The notes below the pieces were generated by a model that saw only the letters and a program-made list of their open reading frames with translations, ran no database searches and was not told where the DNA came from. A stretch of 64,000 nt of DNA from Nocardioidaceae bacterium (lineage in GTDB: Bacteria > Actinomycetota > Actinomycetes > Propionibacteriales > Nocardioidaceae): positions 558,001 through 622,000 of the forward strand of contig JAGIBL010000002.1 of the NCBI GenBank assembly GCA_017744365.1. Direction: 5' to 3'. Both the position numbers and the translations under genes were made by a program. This document shows, in pieces, positions 40,501 to 48,979 of the stretch. Numbering within the stretch: position 1 is the stretch's first letter; each line of letters opens with the position of its first letter.

Positions 40501-41015
40501 GGGAACTTGAACTCCACATCCATCTTGGTGGTCAGGTTTCGCATGATGATCGTTCCCTGGCCGTCCTTCGCTGCTCCGAGGGCCAGCTGTTGGGCAAGGT
40601 TCTTGGGAACTGCGTCCGCGATAGGCCCCTTGAGTACTTGCGGTGTGGCCTTTGCGGCAACGTCCGATCGCGCGGAACGTGCAAGATCCCACCGGGCGTG
40701 GCGCACCCCCCGAAACCGGGGTTGCCCGGACAAACTCCGTAGGGTCGTCGAACGTGTGGGCGGGGATGAAGCCCACGCTGAGCGCGCCGAAGCGCTGTCT
40801 GGCCAACGGCCGACATTGTCGTAGGGGTAGGCAGTGCTGCTGTCGACCGGGAAACGGCGCTGGGAAGCATCCCTGGCGGCAGGAGCAGAAGAGTGCTGAC
40901 CGTCGTATGTGTAGGCGAGCACCGTGCCGACTGGAACCAGATGCGTGCTCGCCATTACCGGCGTCGCCAGCCAGCTCAGGACGACGGCGACCACCAGGGC
41001 GATGAGTCGCTTCAC
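40497..41015 (-). CDS. Secreted orphan toxin-like cassette protein, possibly frameshifted
   Basis: The frame opens with a GTG overlapping the immunity gene stop and codes 172 residues. The first ~24 (MKRLIALVVAVVLSWLATP) form a signal peptide. The end (VPKNLAQQLALGAAKDGQGT then IIMRNLTTKMDVEF) looks like the tail of a polymorphic toxin. The middle is Ser/Arg-rich and unconvincing, whereas the +1-shifted frame over about 40650-40806 reads more naturally (FGALSVGFIPAHTFDDPTEF). Two compensating frameshifts or a recombined cassette would explain this. Enzyme activity unknown. The immunity-like gene at 40096 overlaps its stop. Confidence 0.5.
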   Translation of the reverse strand: MKRLIALVVAVVLSWLATPVMASTHLVPVGTVLAYTYDGQHSSAPAARDASQRRFPVDSSTAYPYDNVGRWPDSASARSAWASSPPTRSTTLRSLSGQPRFRGVRHARWDLARSARSDVAAKATPQVLKGPIADAVPKNLAQQLALGAAKDGQGTIIMRNLTTKMDVEFKFP

Positions 41016-41386
41016 GGCTGACTCTCCCGGCGCCAGACCCCTTCGCCGATCACCTGCCCGCGCGGAGTTGTGTTCAGCCAGACGATCGACCCTGGCATGA
41101 CGAACGGGTCCTCCTCGGAGGCCCACTCTGAGGCGATCCTCAGGATCGCTTCGGCCGTGGACAATGGCCAAGGCGAATGCTCGACTCCCTCGATGTCGCC
41201 AGCTGAGATCAACCCCTGTCCGAGCAGGCGAGCGATCAGTCCGACAGCCAGGTCCCGGCAGTCGGAAGGGTCCACGACCCCGGCCTGGCGGACGAGGTCG
41301 ATGACTTCGGCCGCGGAAACCCAGTCCTCGGCTGCTCGGGCGAGAAGGTCCTCTGTCAATGTCCGGTTCGGCGAGTTGGCGTTCAT
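41012..41386 (-). CDS. Cognate immunity protein of the Rhs toxin (probable)
   Basis: This 124-residue helical protein has N-terminus MNANSPNRTLTEDLLARAAE, then DWVSAAEVIDLVRQAG. The ATG overlaps the Rhs stop (ATGA), the position and coupling expected of the immunity gene that neutralises the C-terminal toxin domain. The last ~30 residues carry a small beta part (MPGSIVWLNTTPRGQVIGEG). No signal peptide is seen. The family could not be named from the sequence alone. Confidence 0.7.
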   Translation of the reverse strand: MNANSPNRTLTEDLLARAAEDWVSAAEVIDLVRQAGVVDPSDCRDLAVGLIARLLGQGLISAGDIEGVEHSPWPLSTAEAILRIASEWASEEDPFVMPGSIVWLNTTPRGQVIGEGVWRRESQP

Positions 41387-44300
41387 TCGATGTGGACCTT
41401 TCGGGTCGTCCCATCCGGGTAGCGAATGTCGATCGTGCGCCCGCCACTCTTGGACGCGTCTCGGATGCCCACACGGACGCCGTCGGCGCGCTCAATCCAA
41501 GTGCCCTTGTAACCGGGAACGTCGATCGGTGTGCCACCGCGAGTCAGCGTTCCGTAGACCTCACTCAGCTCAGCGTCAGAGCCGACAGTCTTGACGCCGC
41601 TGTTACGTCCCTTGCCAAGGCCGCTGAGGACGTCATCGACTCCCGCCACAGCCTCATCTGCCGACTTTGCGGCTCTTCTACCCGCCGATGCGGCGTCGTG
41701 GATGTTGTCGATCTGCTTCGGGATCTTGAAGCCGTCACCAAATGGGACGAAACCAGCGGCCGATGCAGCCGTGCTCCACGACCATGCCCCGTCCTGGTCG
41801 ATGCTCTGCTCCAGGTCGTAGCCATCACACCCCACTCCAATGATCGGTATCCACGAGCAGACAGCCAGGCCCACCGCGGACGCCACGCCGCCAGATGCCT
41901 CCTTCCGGGCCTCATACTCATTGATCGCCACTTCCAATTCGTGCTGCTTCGTGACGTACTCGTCAGTGCCTTCGTACTTGTGGACGTCGGCGAGCGCCTC
42001 GTACTTCCCCTCTTCCGAGTCGATCGTGCCGTCGAACGGATCGGAGTCTCCTCCTATCGGCGTGCCCGGGTCAGCGTCAGGATTGCGGGGACAGGCGACC
42101 TCCACGTCGCCGCGAGTGCACCGCAGTCCGGAGGGGTCGCTGAACGCGATCGGATTGTTGCGCGAGTACGCGTACGCGTTGAGGTTCTGCGGGTCCATCG
42201 GATCCATCAGTGGATCCGGGGTGGTCAGGGTCGCCAGGCCCGGGTCGTAGTTGCGGTGGTCGAGGCGGACGCTTCCGTCGGGGTCGTGGGTCTTGCCGAG
42301 GAAGCCGTGTTCGCCGGGCAGGTTCGACGGGTTCGAGATGAGGTCGCCGAAGGGGTAGTAGGTGTGGTGCTCGACTGCCCCGGTGGCTGCGTTCTTGGAC
42401 ATCCGGACCGAGTCCTGGGCGTCGGCGAAGAGCCACGTCCAGGTGGTGGTTCCCGATCCGTTGCTTTCCTGGACCGCAAGCGGTGTGCCGCCGGGGGTGC
42501 TGAAGCTGCGGCGTGCCTTGAGGGTGCCGCTGGTGGTCTTGGTGATCTCGGTCCCGGCCAGGTAGAGCACCGTTTCGGTGGGCGTCTTGCGGGCGATGCG
42601 GATGCCGCCGGCGTCGTACGCATTGGTGATGTCCGCGCCGGCTCCGGTGCTGGCATCGTCGACGGTCTTGAGGTTGCCCTCGGAGTCGTAGCCGTAGGTG
42701 GTGGCCGGACCGGTCGATGGTGTCCAGGTGGTGGCGCGGCCGACGGCGTCGTACTGGAACGCCCCAGCGGTCGGCAGGCCGGTGGAGCTTCCGCTGCCGG
42801 ACGCGGTGATGCTGCTCGGCGCGTGAGGCTGGGTGGCGTTGTAGGCGTAGGTGGAGGTCTTGGACCCGCTCGCGATCGTGGACAGCCGGGTCTGCGCGTA
42901 GCCGAAGGTGAGGGCGTACTGCTCCCCTGTCACCGGCTTGACAGCGCTGTCGGCACCGGGTTGGCAACCCGTTCCCGAACCACCGGCCGGCACCCCGGTC
43001 GACGCGGCGGTCAAGCGGCTGATGCCGTCGTAGGTGTAGCACCAGGCCGCCTGGGTCCCGGGCGAGATGCTGGTGTCCTTGCGGGTCCCGGTGACCCGGG
43101 TCGGGTTGCCGAGGACGTCGTAGAGGTAGTTGTAGCCCAGCTGCGTCCACTCGCTGGAGGTGTTGCCTGTCTTCGCATCGAGGCCGGTGAGTCGTCCGTT
43201 CGTTGCCCAGGCGTAGGCGCGGGTGAGCCGGTTGACGTCCGAGGTGTCGCCGGTGTTGTCGATCACGGTGCCGCTCGCCGATGTCAGGGCGATGGGTCGG
43301 TCCAGGGCGTCGTAGTCGGCCCAGGCCAGGGTGTGTTGGCTCGTCTCGTTGGTCGTGAGCGACTTGAAGGTGCCGTAGTTCCCGTTCGTGCGGGCCGTGG
43401 TGACTGCGGCCAGCCCGCCCACGGCCGGGTAGGAGGTCGACTTGACCTGGCCGAGCTGGTCGTAGGTGAACCCGACTTGCAGGGAGCCGGCCGTGCCGTT
43501 GGGAAGTGCGGTCGCGGGGTAGGACTCGGTCACCGTCGATGGCTGCCCCATGACGGTGTAGCCCCCGACGGTCGAGGTGAACGTGCCGAGGCTGGTGACG
43601 CTCGACGTGCTCGCGAGGAGTCCCAGGCCGTTCGCGACGGTGTCGTAGGTCCAGGTGGCGACGTCCGCGCCGCCCTCTTCTTTGCGCAGGGTCGGGCGGC
43701 CCAGGGTGTCGTAGGTGGTCAGCATGGCCGGGTTGGAGGTGGCGTCGTCGACGCGGGTGGTGTTGCCGAGGGCGTCGTACTGGTAGCTGGTCAGACCGGT
43801 GTCGGGATCGGTGGCCGAGGTGCGGCGTCCGAGCTGGTCGTAGGCATAGGTGTAAGTGACCGGCGCGGTGCCGCCCGGACCCGTGGGCGTGATGATCGTC
43901 TTGAGCTGGCCGGACGGGGTGTAGGTGTAGTCGGCGACATCGTCCTTGCCGGCCGGGTCCGGGCTCTTGCCGTTGACGTACTGGGTGACCTTGACCGGTC
44001 GGCCGGCGGCATCCAGATCGGTCCGGGTCTTGCTCTGCGAGTCGGTCGTGGTGCCTGGTGGAGTGGTGGCGACCACGTCGGCCTGGGCTTCGTAGGTGTA
44101 GCGGGTGCTCCAGTTCTCGACGCCGAGGCTCGCGTCCGTGACCACCGAAGGTCGGTGCAGGGCGTCGATGCTGGAGGCCGTGTAGTGCTCGACGGTCGAC
44201 AGGACAGGATCGCCCACGGTCGCGTTGTTGGACACCTTGGCGGCCGGGACGGAGAGCCAGGCCAGGCCGCGGGAGTCATATCCGGTGAAGGAGCTGATGT

Positions 44301-47300
44301 AGGCATCGCCCTTCTGGTTCTGCACCCGGGTCGAGATCGGTCGTCCCCAGCCGTCGAAGTAGGACCAGGAAGTCTCGGACTTCCCGGCCTCGCGAGTGAT
44401 GGTGGTCGCCACCCGGCCGGCGGCGGTCGGCCCCATGACATAGGCGAAGGTGATCGAGTGCGTGTCGGTCCTGTCTGGCTTGTCGACGTAGACCGGCCGA
44501 CCGAGCGGGTCGCGCCAGACCAGGGTGGACTGGCCGTTCGGGTCGGTCGTGGTCTGCGGCAATCCGCGGCGAGCATCGAGCGTCTGGGTGGTCGTCAGGA
44601 CGGGAACGCCGCCGACGGCCGGTGTCTTCGTCTCGATCTTGACCAGCAGGGCGTTGGAGTTGACGTCGGGGTTGTAGTTCGTCACCGTCCAGTTCTGGTC
44701 GGCCGCGTTGTACGACGGAACCGAGGTCTTCGTCTCGCGCCCGTAGACGTCGTAGTCGTGGTGCTGGAAGACGTACTGACTTCCGGTGCCGTCGGCGGTC
44801 CGGGTGACGTCGCCCTCGGACGGGATCACGGTGTAGTCGAGTGATCCGTCGTAGTAGTTGATGTGGTGGGACTGCACGGCACCGTTGCAGTCGCCGAGTC
44901 GCACCGAGGTGAGCGTGGTCCCTCGCACGGGGGCGTCGGAGAGATAGGTGGTCTCCGGGCTGGCTGCCCAGCCGGTGCACGTCACCAGGTCGTCGGTCGC
45001 GTTCGCGGCGGTCGCCTGGTCGTCGCGGGTGATGGTCACCGCACCCAGCAGTGTGCCTCGATGCGAGGTGCCACCGTCGTCGACTGCGTAGGTGACCGTC
45101 CGGATGGGAGCTCCGACCCTGGGGAGCGTCGCCACGCGCGCGGTGTAGGTGAAGTGCGCCGGAAGGTACGGCGAGCGGGTTGCGGTGTCGTAGTAGCCGT
45201 ACCCGTAGTTCGTCCGGCTCATCAGCAGGCCAGCGCCCCAGGTCGACTCCTCCGCGACCCGGCCCTCGAGCTGGACCAGGTCGGAGAACTCGGATCCCGG
45301 CGTGGTCTCCGCTGTGGTCACCTTCTCGACCCGCGTACCTCCCGAGGGGTCGAGCCGGGTGCCGTGCAAGCCCCGGAAGACGACCACTCGACGGGCCGAG
45401 ACGTCCGTGCTGGTGGGAACCTGGGCGGTGGTCACGCTGCGGTTGTGCACGACCGTCGTGCCGTACCCACGCCAGTCGTCCCACGACTTGTCGTCGGCCG
45501 GAACCACCGCGGTCGTGCTTGCGTACCGCCAGCCCGCCGAACCCTGGTACTCGTAGTCGAGCACCTGAGCGCGTCCGAGCAGGTTGGTGGTCGTGGTGGT
45601 GCCGACCCGGTAGCCCAGCGCGTCGTCGTTGGTCACCGTCCGCAGCACGACGTACTTGTGCCACCACTCCCAGTCCTCGCCGAGCCGCTGGGCGAAGCAC
45701 TCCCGGTCCGAGGCCTGCCTTCCTCGCCCACTCACGTACGCCGCGTCGCAGGTCCGGCCAGGGGTGTGGCCGTAGGTCACATCGACACGACCGCCGGTCT
45801 CGGTGCGCACCGAGGTCACCCGGCGCTTGAAGAAGGAATCCTCGCCCGAGGGCGTGACCACACGGTTGTGGTAAAAGTCGCCGTCGAGCATTACGGCCGG
45901 AAGGTCGAAGTCCGCGCCGACGCCGCTGGACCCCTTGGCTGTACGGGTGATCGAGAGCAGCCACAGGTCGCGGGGGCCGCCGTTGGTCTCAGGATTGGGC
46001 GGCGAGGGGAACCGGTGCTCCAGCGTGTAGCTGTCGACCGGGAGCTGGACGCTGTTCCAGTACTGGCGCGTCGCGATCGCCGCGTAGCGCTTGGTGGAGA
46101 AGAACGTCGGCGAACCGTTCAGGCAGACGTCGTTGCTGTCGCACAAGAAGTTGCCCGGGACGTCCGGCCACGACGCCGGCGCGCTGCGCGGACCACCCGG
46201 ACAGGCCGTCCCCAGGCTGACCGTCTCCAGGCAGCGGTCCCCGATGGTGAAGACGACCTCGGAGTAGTTGCCTGCAGCGGCGCGGCTGGCGCCATAGGTG
46301 ATCCGGGTCAGGTATCCCGCTCGGTCGTAGACCTGGTGGTTGCTGGTCAGCCCGTAGCGGGAGTAGTAGTTGATCTCGCGGCCGTACTCGTAGCGGATCT
46401 CGTTGCCGTGCCGGTCCACCACCCGGTCCAGACCCCACCGCCATGCCTGGCTGCAGTACGAAGCCGCCTCGTTCGACGCGTTGTAGCACGGCTCACCCGG
46501 ATCGTTCGCGTACACGGGGACGGTCAGCGTGGATCCGTCGTCGCCACCGGCCGCCGTCCGGCCCCACCCGAACCAGTAGGTCGTACCGTCCGGCGTCCTC
46601 ACCCGGAACGCCTCGTTGTCGTCGTCGGTGTTGTCGGCGTCTCCGGAGGTGACCGCCGACTGCGCATTGCGGTACCGGACCACCTGCCACCCGGGGTCAT
46701 CGGCAAGGCGGAACGTGTTCGTGGTCCCCTCCTGGACCAGCCGCGATGCGTGACCGTTGAGCACGATCGAAAGCTCCTCCAGCTCACCGTCGCTGGCACT
46801 CTTCCAGCACAGGTCACCCTTCCCGTGCATGTTGACCGTGGAGTCCTTCGCACACGGGATCTGCGTGCGCGTGATGAACCCGGGGTCCATGTCCCAGCCG
46901 ATCCCGGACTGCGAGGCCTGACCGTTGCTCGCCCGGGTCATGCCGTCCACCGAGCCCGAGGAGTAGTCCAGCGACACCGACGGCGCGGGCCCGCCCACTG
47001 CGGGACGCGGCAGCAAGAACGGGTAGGAGTAGGAGAAGCTCCCCGACCCGTCCCCCACCGCCCAGCTGGCCGAGGAGGGCACCGGGTTCGCGCCGTAGTC
47101 ACCGGTGTCGCCAGCCGAGGCCGCAGCCAGCATGTAGACGGTCCCGCCGCTCGTCGTGGCCGTGAAGGCCGCCGGCTCGTTGTGGCTCGCCTCGGACCAC
47201 GAAACCGGCTCGTCGGGCGCGGTGACCTCGACTGCCGGCACCAGTGCCGCGTCGGGATCGGCGGTGATGAAGGACAGCGTCTCGGTCGCGGGGTCGTTGT

Positions 47301-48132
47301 CCGAGGCGACGACGACACCGCTGTCGCACCCGGGCTCATCCGGCGTGGTCAGCACGCAGGACGGGTACGCCAGCACCTGCAGGCGAGAGCCCCAGTCCCC
47401 CGCATAGGCGTGCCGGAAGTCGGCGTACGACAGGCGCACGCGCACCGCATCACCACCGGAGGTGTCCGCAGATACCACCGGATCAGGATCGGCCGTCGTC
47501 GTCGGGGACGGCTCAGCACTGGCGGTCTCGGACGGCGTCGGGGGCACGGGGGACGTGGGATCGGCTGGGATCGACGGCGACGAGGTCTCGGACGGGGTCG
47601 TGGACGACGGCGGGGTCTCGGACGGCGACGGGGTGTCGGACGGCGACGGGGTGTCGGACGGCGACGGACCGTCCGAGACCACGGCCTTCTTCTCGATCCG
47701 CAGGACCAGTGCCGGCGTCTCCTGGCCGCCTGTCGGCGCGATCGACACAGTCATCGGGCCGGCGGAGGAATCCTGATCGGCCGGCACCAGCTCGGGCGTC
47801 GCTTCGTCACCAGGCACGTCGGGAGCGACCGTGACCTGATTGGTGTCACGCACCTCGACCGGGATTCCTTCGACGTCTTGCCAGGCCAGGCTCGGATCGA
47901 CCGCCGCCTCTCCCCTTGGCAGGTCATCGATCTCGTTCGCCGGCGGGGGATCTTCCACGGCAGGCGAGCTGAAGTTCTTGCCCCGGATCGGGACCACCTC
48001 GGTGGCGGCAACGCTGCCCGGCATCGCAGCCTGCGCCGACTCCGCCAACGGCACGACGTTGAGCAACGTGGCGGCCAACGCCAGTGTCACGGCCCCGCTC
48101 AAACGCGCACGAACACCCCGGTGAGACGACAT
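41383..48132 (-). CDS. Secreted Rhs/YD-repeat polymorphic toxin (2249 aa)
   Basis: A Sec signal peptide is followed by a Pro/Ser/Thr linker with PSPSDT repeats near residues 155-180. SpvB-like beta-rich segments follow, then a long run of YD repeats (TYDTLGRPTLRK, YQYDALGNTTRVD). The Rhs core ends with LDHRNYDPGLATLTTPDPL and NAYAYSRNNPIAFSDPSGL near residue 2000. The last ~250 residues vary between such proteins and form the toxin: a helical pretoxin part and a compact end (VRVGIRDASKSGGRTIDIRY). The enzyme class is not assigned. The ATG at 48132 fits the signal peptide; a GTG at 48156 is in frame. No PAAR or VgrG is present, as usual in Gram-positives. Confidence 0.88.
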   Translation of the reverse strand: MSSHRGVRARLSGAVTLALAATLLNVVPLAESAQAAMPGSVAATEVVPIRGKNFSSPAVEDPPPANEIDDLPRGEAAVDPSLAWQDVEGIPVEVRDTNQVTVAPDVPGDEATPELVPADQDSSAGPMTVSIAPTGGQETPALVLRIEKKAVVSDGPSPSDTPSPSDTPSPSETPPSSTTPSETSSPSIPADPTSPVPPTPSETASAEPSPTTTADPDPVVSADTSGGDAVRVRLSYADFRHAYAGDWGSRLQVLAYPSCVLTTPDEPGCDSGVVVASDNDPATETLSFITADPDAALVPAVEVTAPDEPVSWSEASHNEPAAFTATTSGGTVYMLAAASAGDTGDYGANPVPSSASWAVGDGSGSFSYSYPFLLPRPAVGGPAPSVSLDYSSGSVDGMTRASNGQASQSGIGWDMDPGFITRTQIPCAKDSTVNMHGKGDLCWKSASDGELEELSIVLNGHASRLVQEGTTNTFRLADDPGWQVVRYRNAQSAVTSGDADNTDDDNEAFRVRTPDGTTYWFGWGRTAAGGDDGSTLTVPVYANDPGEPCYNASNEAASYCSQAWRWGLDRVVDRHGNEIRYEYGREINYYSRYGLTSNHQVYDRAGYLTRITYGASRAAAGNYSEVVFTIGDRCLETVSLGTACPGGPRSAPASWPDVPGNFLCDSNDVCLNGSPTFFSTKRYAAIATRQYWNSVQLPVDSYTLEHRFPSPPNPETNGGPRDLWLLSITRTAKGSSGVGADFDLPAVMLDGDFYHNRVVTPSGEDSFFKRRVTSVRTETGGRVDVTYGHTPGRTCDAAYVSGRGRQASDRECFAQRLGEDWEWWHKYVVLRTVTNDDALGYRVGTTTTTNLLGRAQVLDYEYQGSAGWRYASTTAVVPADDKSWDDWRGYGTTVVHNRSVTTAQVPTSTDVSARRVVVFRGLHGTRLDPSGGTRVEKVTTAETTPGSEFSDLVQLEGRVAEESTWGAGLLMSRTNYGYGYYDTATRSPYLPAHFTYTARVATLPRVGAPIRTVTYAVDDGGTSHRGTLLGAVTITRDDQATAANATDDLVTCTGWAASPETTYLSDAPVRGTTLTSVRLGDCNGAVQSHHINYYDGSLDYTVIPSEGDVTRTADGTGSQYVFQHHDYDVYGRETKTSVPSYNAADQNWTVTNYNPDVNSNALLVKIETKTPAVGGVPVLTTTQTLDARRGLPQTTTDPNGQSTLVWRDPLGRPVYVDKPDRTDTHSITFAYVMGPTAAGRVATTITREAGKSETSWSYFDGWGRPISTRVQNQKGDAYISSFTGYDSRGLAWLSVPAAKVSNNATVGDPVLSTVEHYTASSIDALHRPSVVTDASLGVENWSTRYTYEAQADVVATTPPGTTTDSQSKTRTDLDAAGRPVKVTQYVNGKSPDPAGKDDVADYTYTPSGQLKTIITPTGPGGTAPVTYTYAYDQLGRRTSATDPDTGLTSYQYDALGNTTRVDDATSNPAMLTTYDTLGRPTLRKEEGGADVATWTYDTVANGLGLLASTSSVTSLGTFTSTVGGYTVMGQPSTVTESYPATALPNGTAGSLQVGFTYDQLGQVKSTSYPAVGGLAAVTTARTNGNYGTFKSLTTNETSQHTLAWADYDALDRPIALTSASGTVIDNTGDTSDVNRLTRAYAWATNGRLTGLDAKTGNTSSEWTQLGYNYLYDVLGNPTRVTGTRKDTSISPGTQAAWCYTYDGISRLTAASTGVPAGGSGTGCQPGADSAVKPVTGEQYALTFGYAQTRLSTIASGSKTSTYAYNATQPHAPSSITASGSGSSTGLPTAGAFQYDAVGRATTWTPSTGPATTYGYDSEGNLKTVDDASTGAGADITNAYDAGGIRIARKTPTETVLYLAGTEITKTTSGTLKARRSFSTPGGTPLAVQESNGSGTTTWTWLFADAQDSVRMSKNAATGAVEHHTYYPFGDLISNPSNLPGEHGFLGKTHDPDGSVRLDHRNYDPGLATLTTPDPLMDPMDPQNLNAYAYSRNNPIAFSDPSGLRCTRGDVEVACPRNPDADPGTPIGGDSDPFDGTIDSEEGKYEALADVHKYEGTDEYVTKQHELEVAINEYEARKEASGGVASAVGLAVCSWIPIIGVGCDGYDLEQSIDQDGAWSWSTAASAAGFVPFGDGFKIPKQIDNIHDAASAGRRAAKSADEAVAGVDDVLSGLGKGRNSGVKTVGSDAELSEVYGTLTRGGTPIDVPGYKGTWIERADGVRVGIRDASKSGGRTIDIRYPDGTTRKVHIE
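47615..47668. repeat. Tandem 18-bp repeats in the Rhs linker
   Basis: The unit GACGGCGACGGGGTGTCG recurs about three times and codes PSPSDT on the minus strand. It belongs to the flexible wall-spanning linker of the Rhs protein. Confidence 0.7.
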
Positions 48133-48240
48133 CCGCACCCTCTTCTCCCCTAACACCAGTGCGCGGAGTTCACCACAGCGCTCCCGTTACTGGCAAGGAA
48201 AGTTACGGCAGGTGTCATTGCCCGAAATCGCCGCGAACCC

Positions 48241-48588
48241 TCAGCCCCAGCCCCAGTCGTGCAGCTGCTCGTCGTCGATGCCGAAGTGGTGGGCGACCTC
48301 GTGGACGACGGTGATCTCGACCTCCTCGGCCAGCTCCTCGAGGTCCTCGCACATCCGCAGCAGCGGGCCTCGGTAGACGAAGACCTGGTCGGGCGGGTGG
48401 AAGGTGTAGCCGCTGTCCCGCTCGGTCAGCGGGGTGCCGACGTACAGGCCGAGCAGGTCGGGGTCGTCGGCCGGAGGCTCCTCCTCGACCAGCACCACGA
48501 CGTTGTCCATCAGCGCCGCCAGCGGCGCCGGGATCGCGTCCAGGGCGTCGGCGACCAGGTCGTCGAAGGCGGCGTCGGAGAGCTCCAC
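48241..48588 (-). CDS. Minimal metallopeptidase (zincin family protein)
   Basis: This 115-residue protein ends with VVHEVAHHFGIDDEQLHDWG, an HExxH-type zinc motif with further His and Asp ligands, as in the short metallopeptidase family (COG3824) common in actinobacteria. The acidic N-terminus and the FVYRGPLLRMCEDLEEL segment match that family. It is a cytoplasmic protein of unknown substrate. The start is a GTG at 48588. It lies between the Rhs gene and a tRNA-Glu pair and probably marks the left edge of the backbone on that side. Confidence 0.88.
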   Translation of the reverse strand: MELSDAAFDDLVADALDAIPAPLAALMDNVVVLVEEEPPADDPDLLGLYVGTPLTERDSGYTFHPPDQVFVYRGPLLRMCEDLEELAEEVEITVVHEVAHHFGIDDEQLHDWGWG

Positions 48589-48691
48589 GCGGCTCAGCGT
48601 AGGCGGCGTCCCCGCAGGCCAGCGATGATTTGTCGGGCCTCGGCACCACCCCTATGCTGGGTCGGTCGCGCGCCCGGACGGGCGGGCGAGG

Positions 48692-48764
48692 GCCCCCATC
48701 GTCTAGCGGCCTAGGACCCCGCCCTTTCACGGCGGTAGCACGGGTTCGAATCCCGTTGGGGGTG
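48692..48764 (+). tRNA. tRNA-Glu (anticodon TTC)
   Basis: This 73-base gene has acceptor GCCCCCA pairing with TGGGGGT, anticodon arm CCGCC-CTTTCAC-GGCGG with TTC at 48726-48728, and D arm GTCTAGCGGCCTAGGAC. CCA is not encoded. Confidence 0.95.
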
Positions 48765-48777
48765 CGATCGTTGGTGG

Positions 48778-48858
48778 GCCCCCATCGTCTAGCGGGCGGG
48801 CTCTCGGGGACCCCGCCCTTTCACGGCGGTAGCACGGGTTCGAATCCCGTTGGGGGTG
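48778..48858 (+). tRNA. tRNA-Glu-like gene with enlarged D arm
   Basis: This 81-base gene is identical to the preceding tRNA-Glu in the acceptor, anticodon (TTC, 48820-48822) and T arms, but its D arm is 8 bases longer (AGCGGGCGGGCTCTCGGGGAC in place of AGCGGCCTAGGAC). The shape is abnormal for a D loop, so it may be a pseudogene or a specialised tRNA. Confidence 0.75.
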
Positions 48859-48979
48859 CAACTTTCCGCCACTTGACCTGCGGCCGGCTGGCAGCTGGGT
48901 GAGACCTCCGCGTAATGGTTCGGGCGTCCCAGGCGTCTACACGGGTACGAGCCGTTGAGCGTCTTTTTTCGGAGGGGTC

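Noticed and set aside
39352-40824. A 490-codon plus-strand frame across the immunity cassette genes
   Set aside because: It is antisense to several short frames with recognisable immunity-type features and overlapping starts; its own product looks random.
40532-40870. A 112-codon frame inside the orphan toxin region
   Set aside because: It is Arg/Pro-rich and lacks a ribosome binding site; one of two shifted frames, and the less natural one.
41359-48153. Two long open frames (1161 and 1096 codons) antisense to the Rhs gene
   Set aside because: Composition is Val/Gly/Arg/Asp-rich without any domain; the opposite strand has clear YD repeats and a signal peptide.
48692-48858. tRNA-Glu pair as the attachment site of the Rhs locus
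   Set aside because: No direct repeat of the tRNA end was found at the other edge near 37790, and a backbone metallopeptidase gene lies between.
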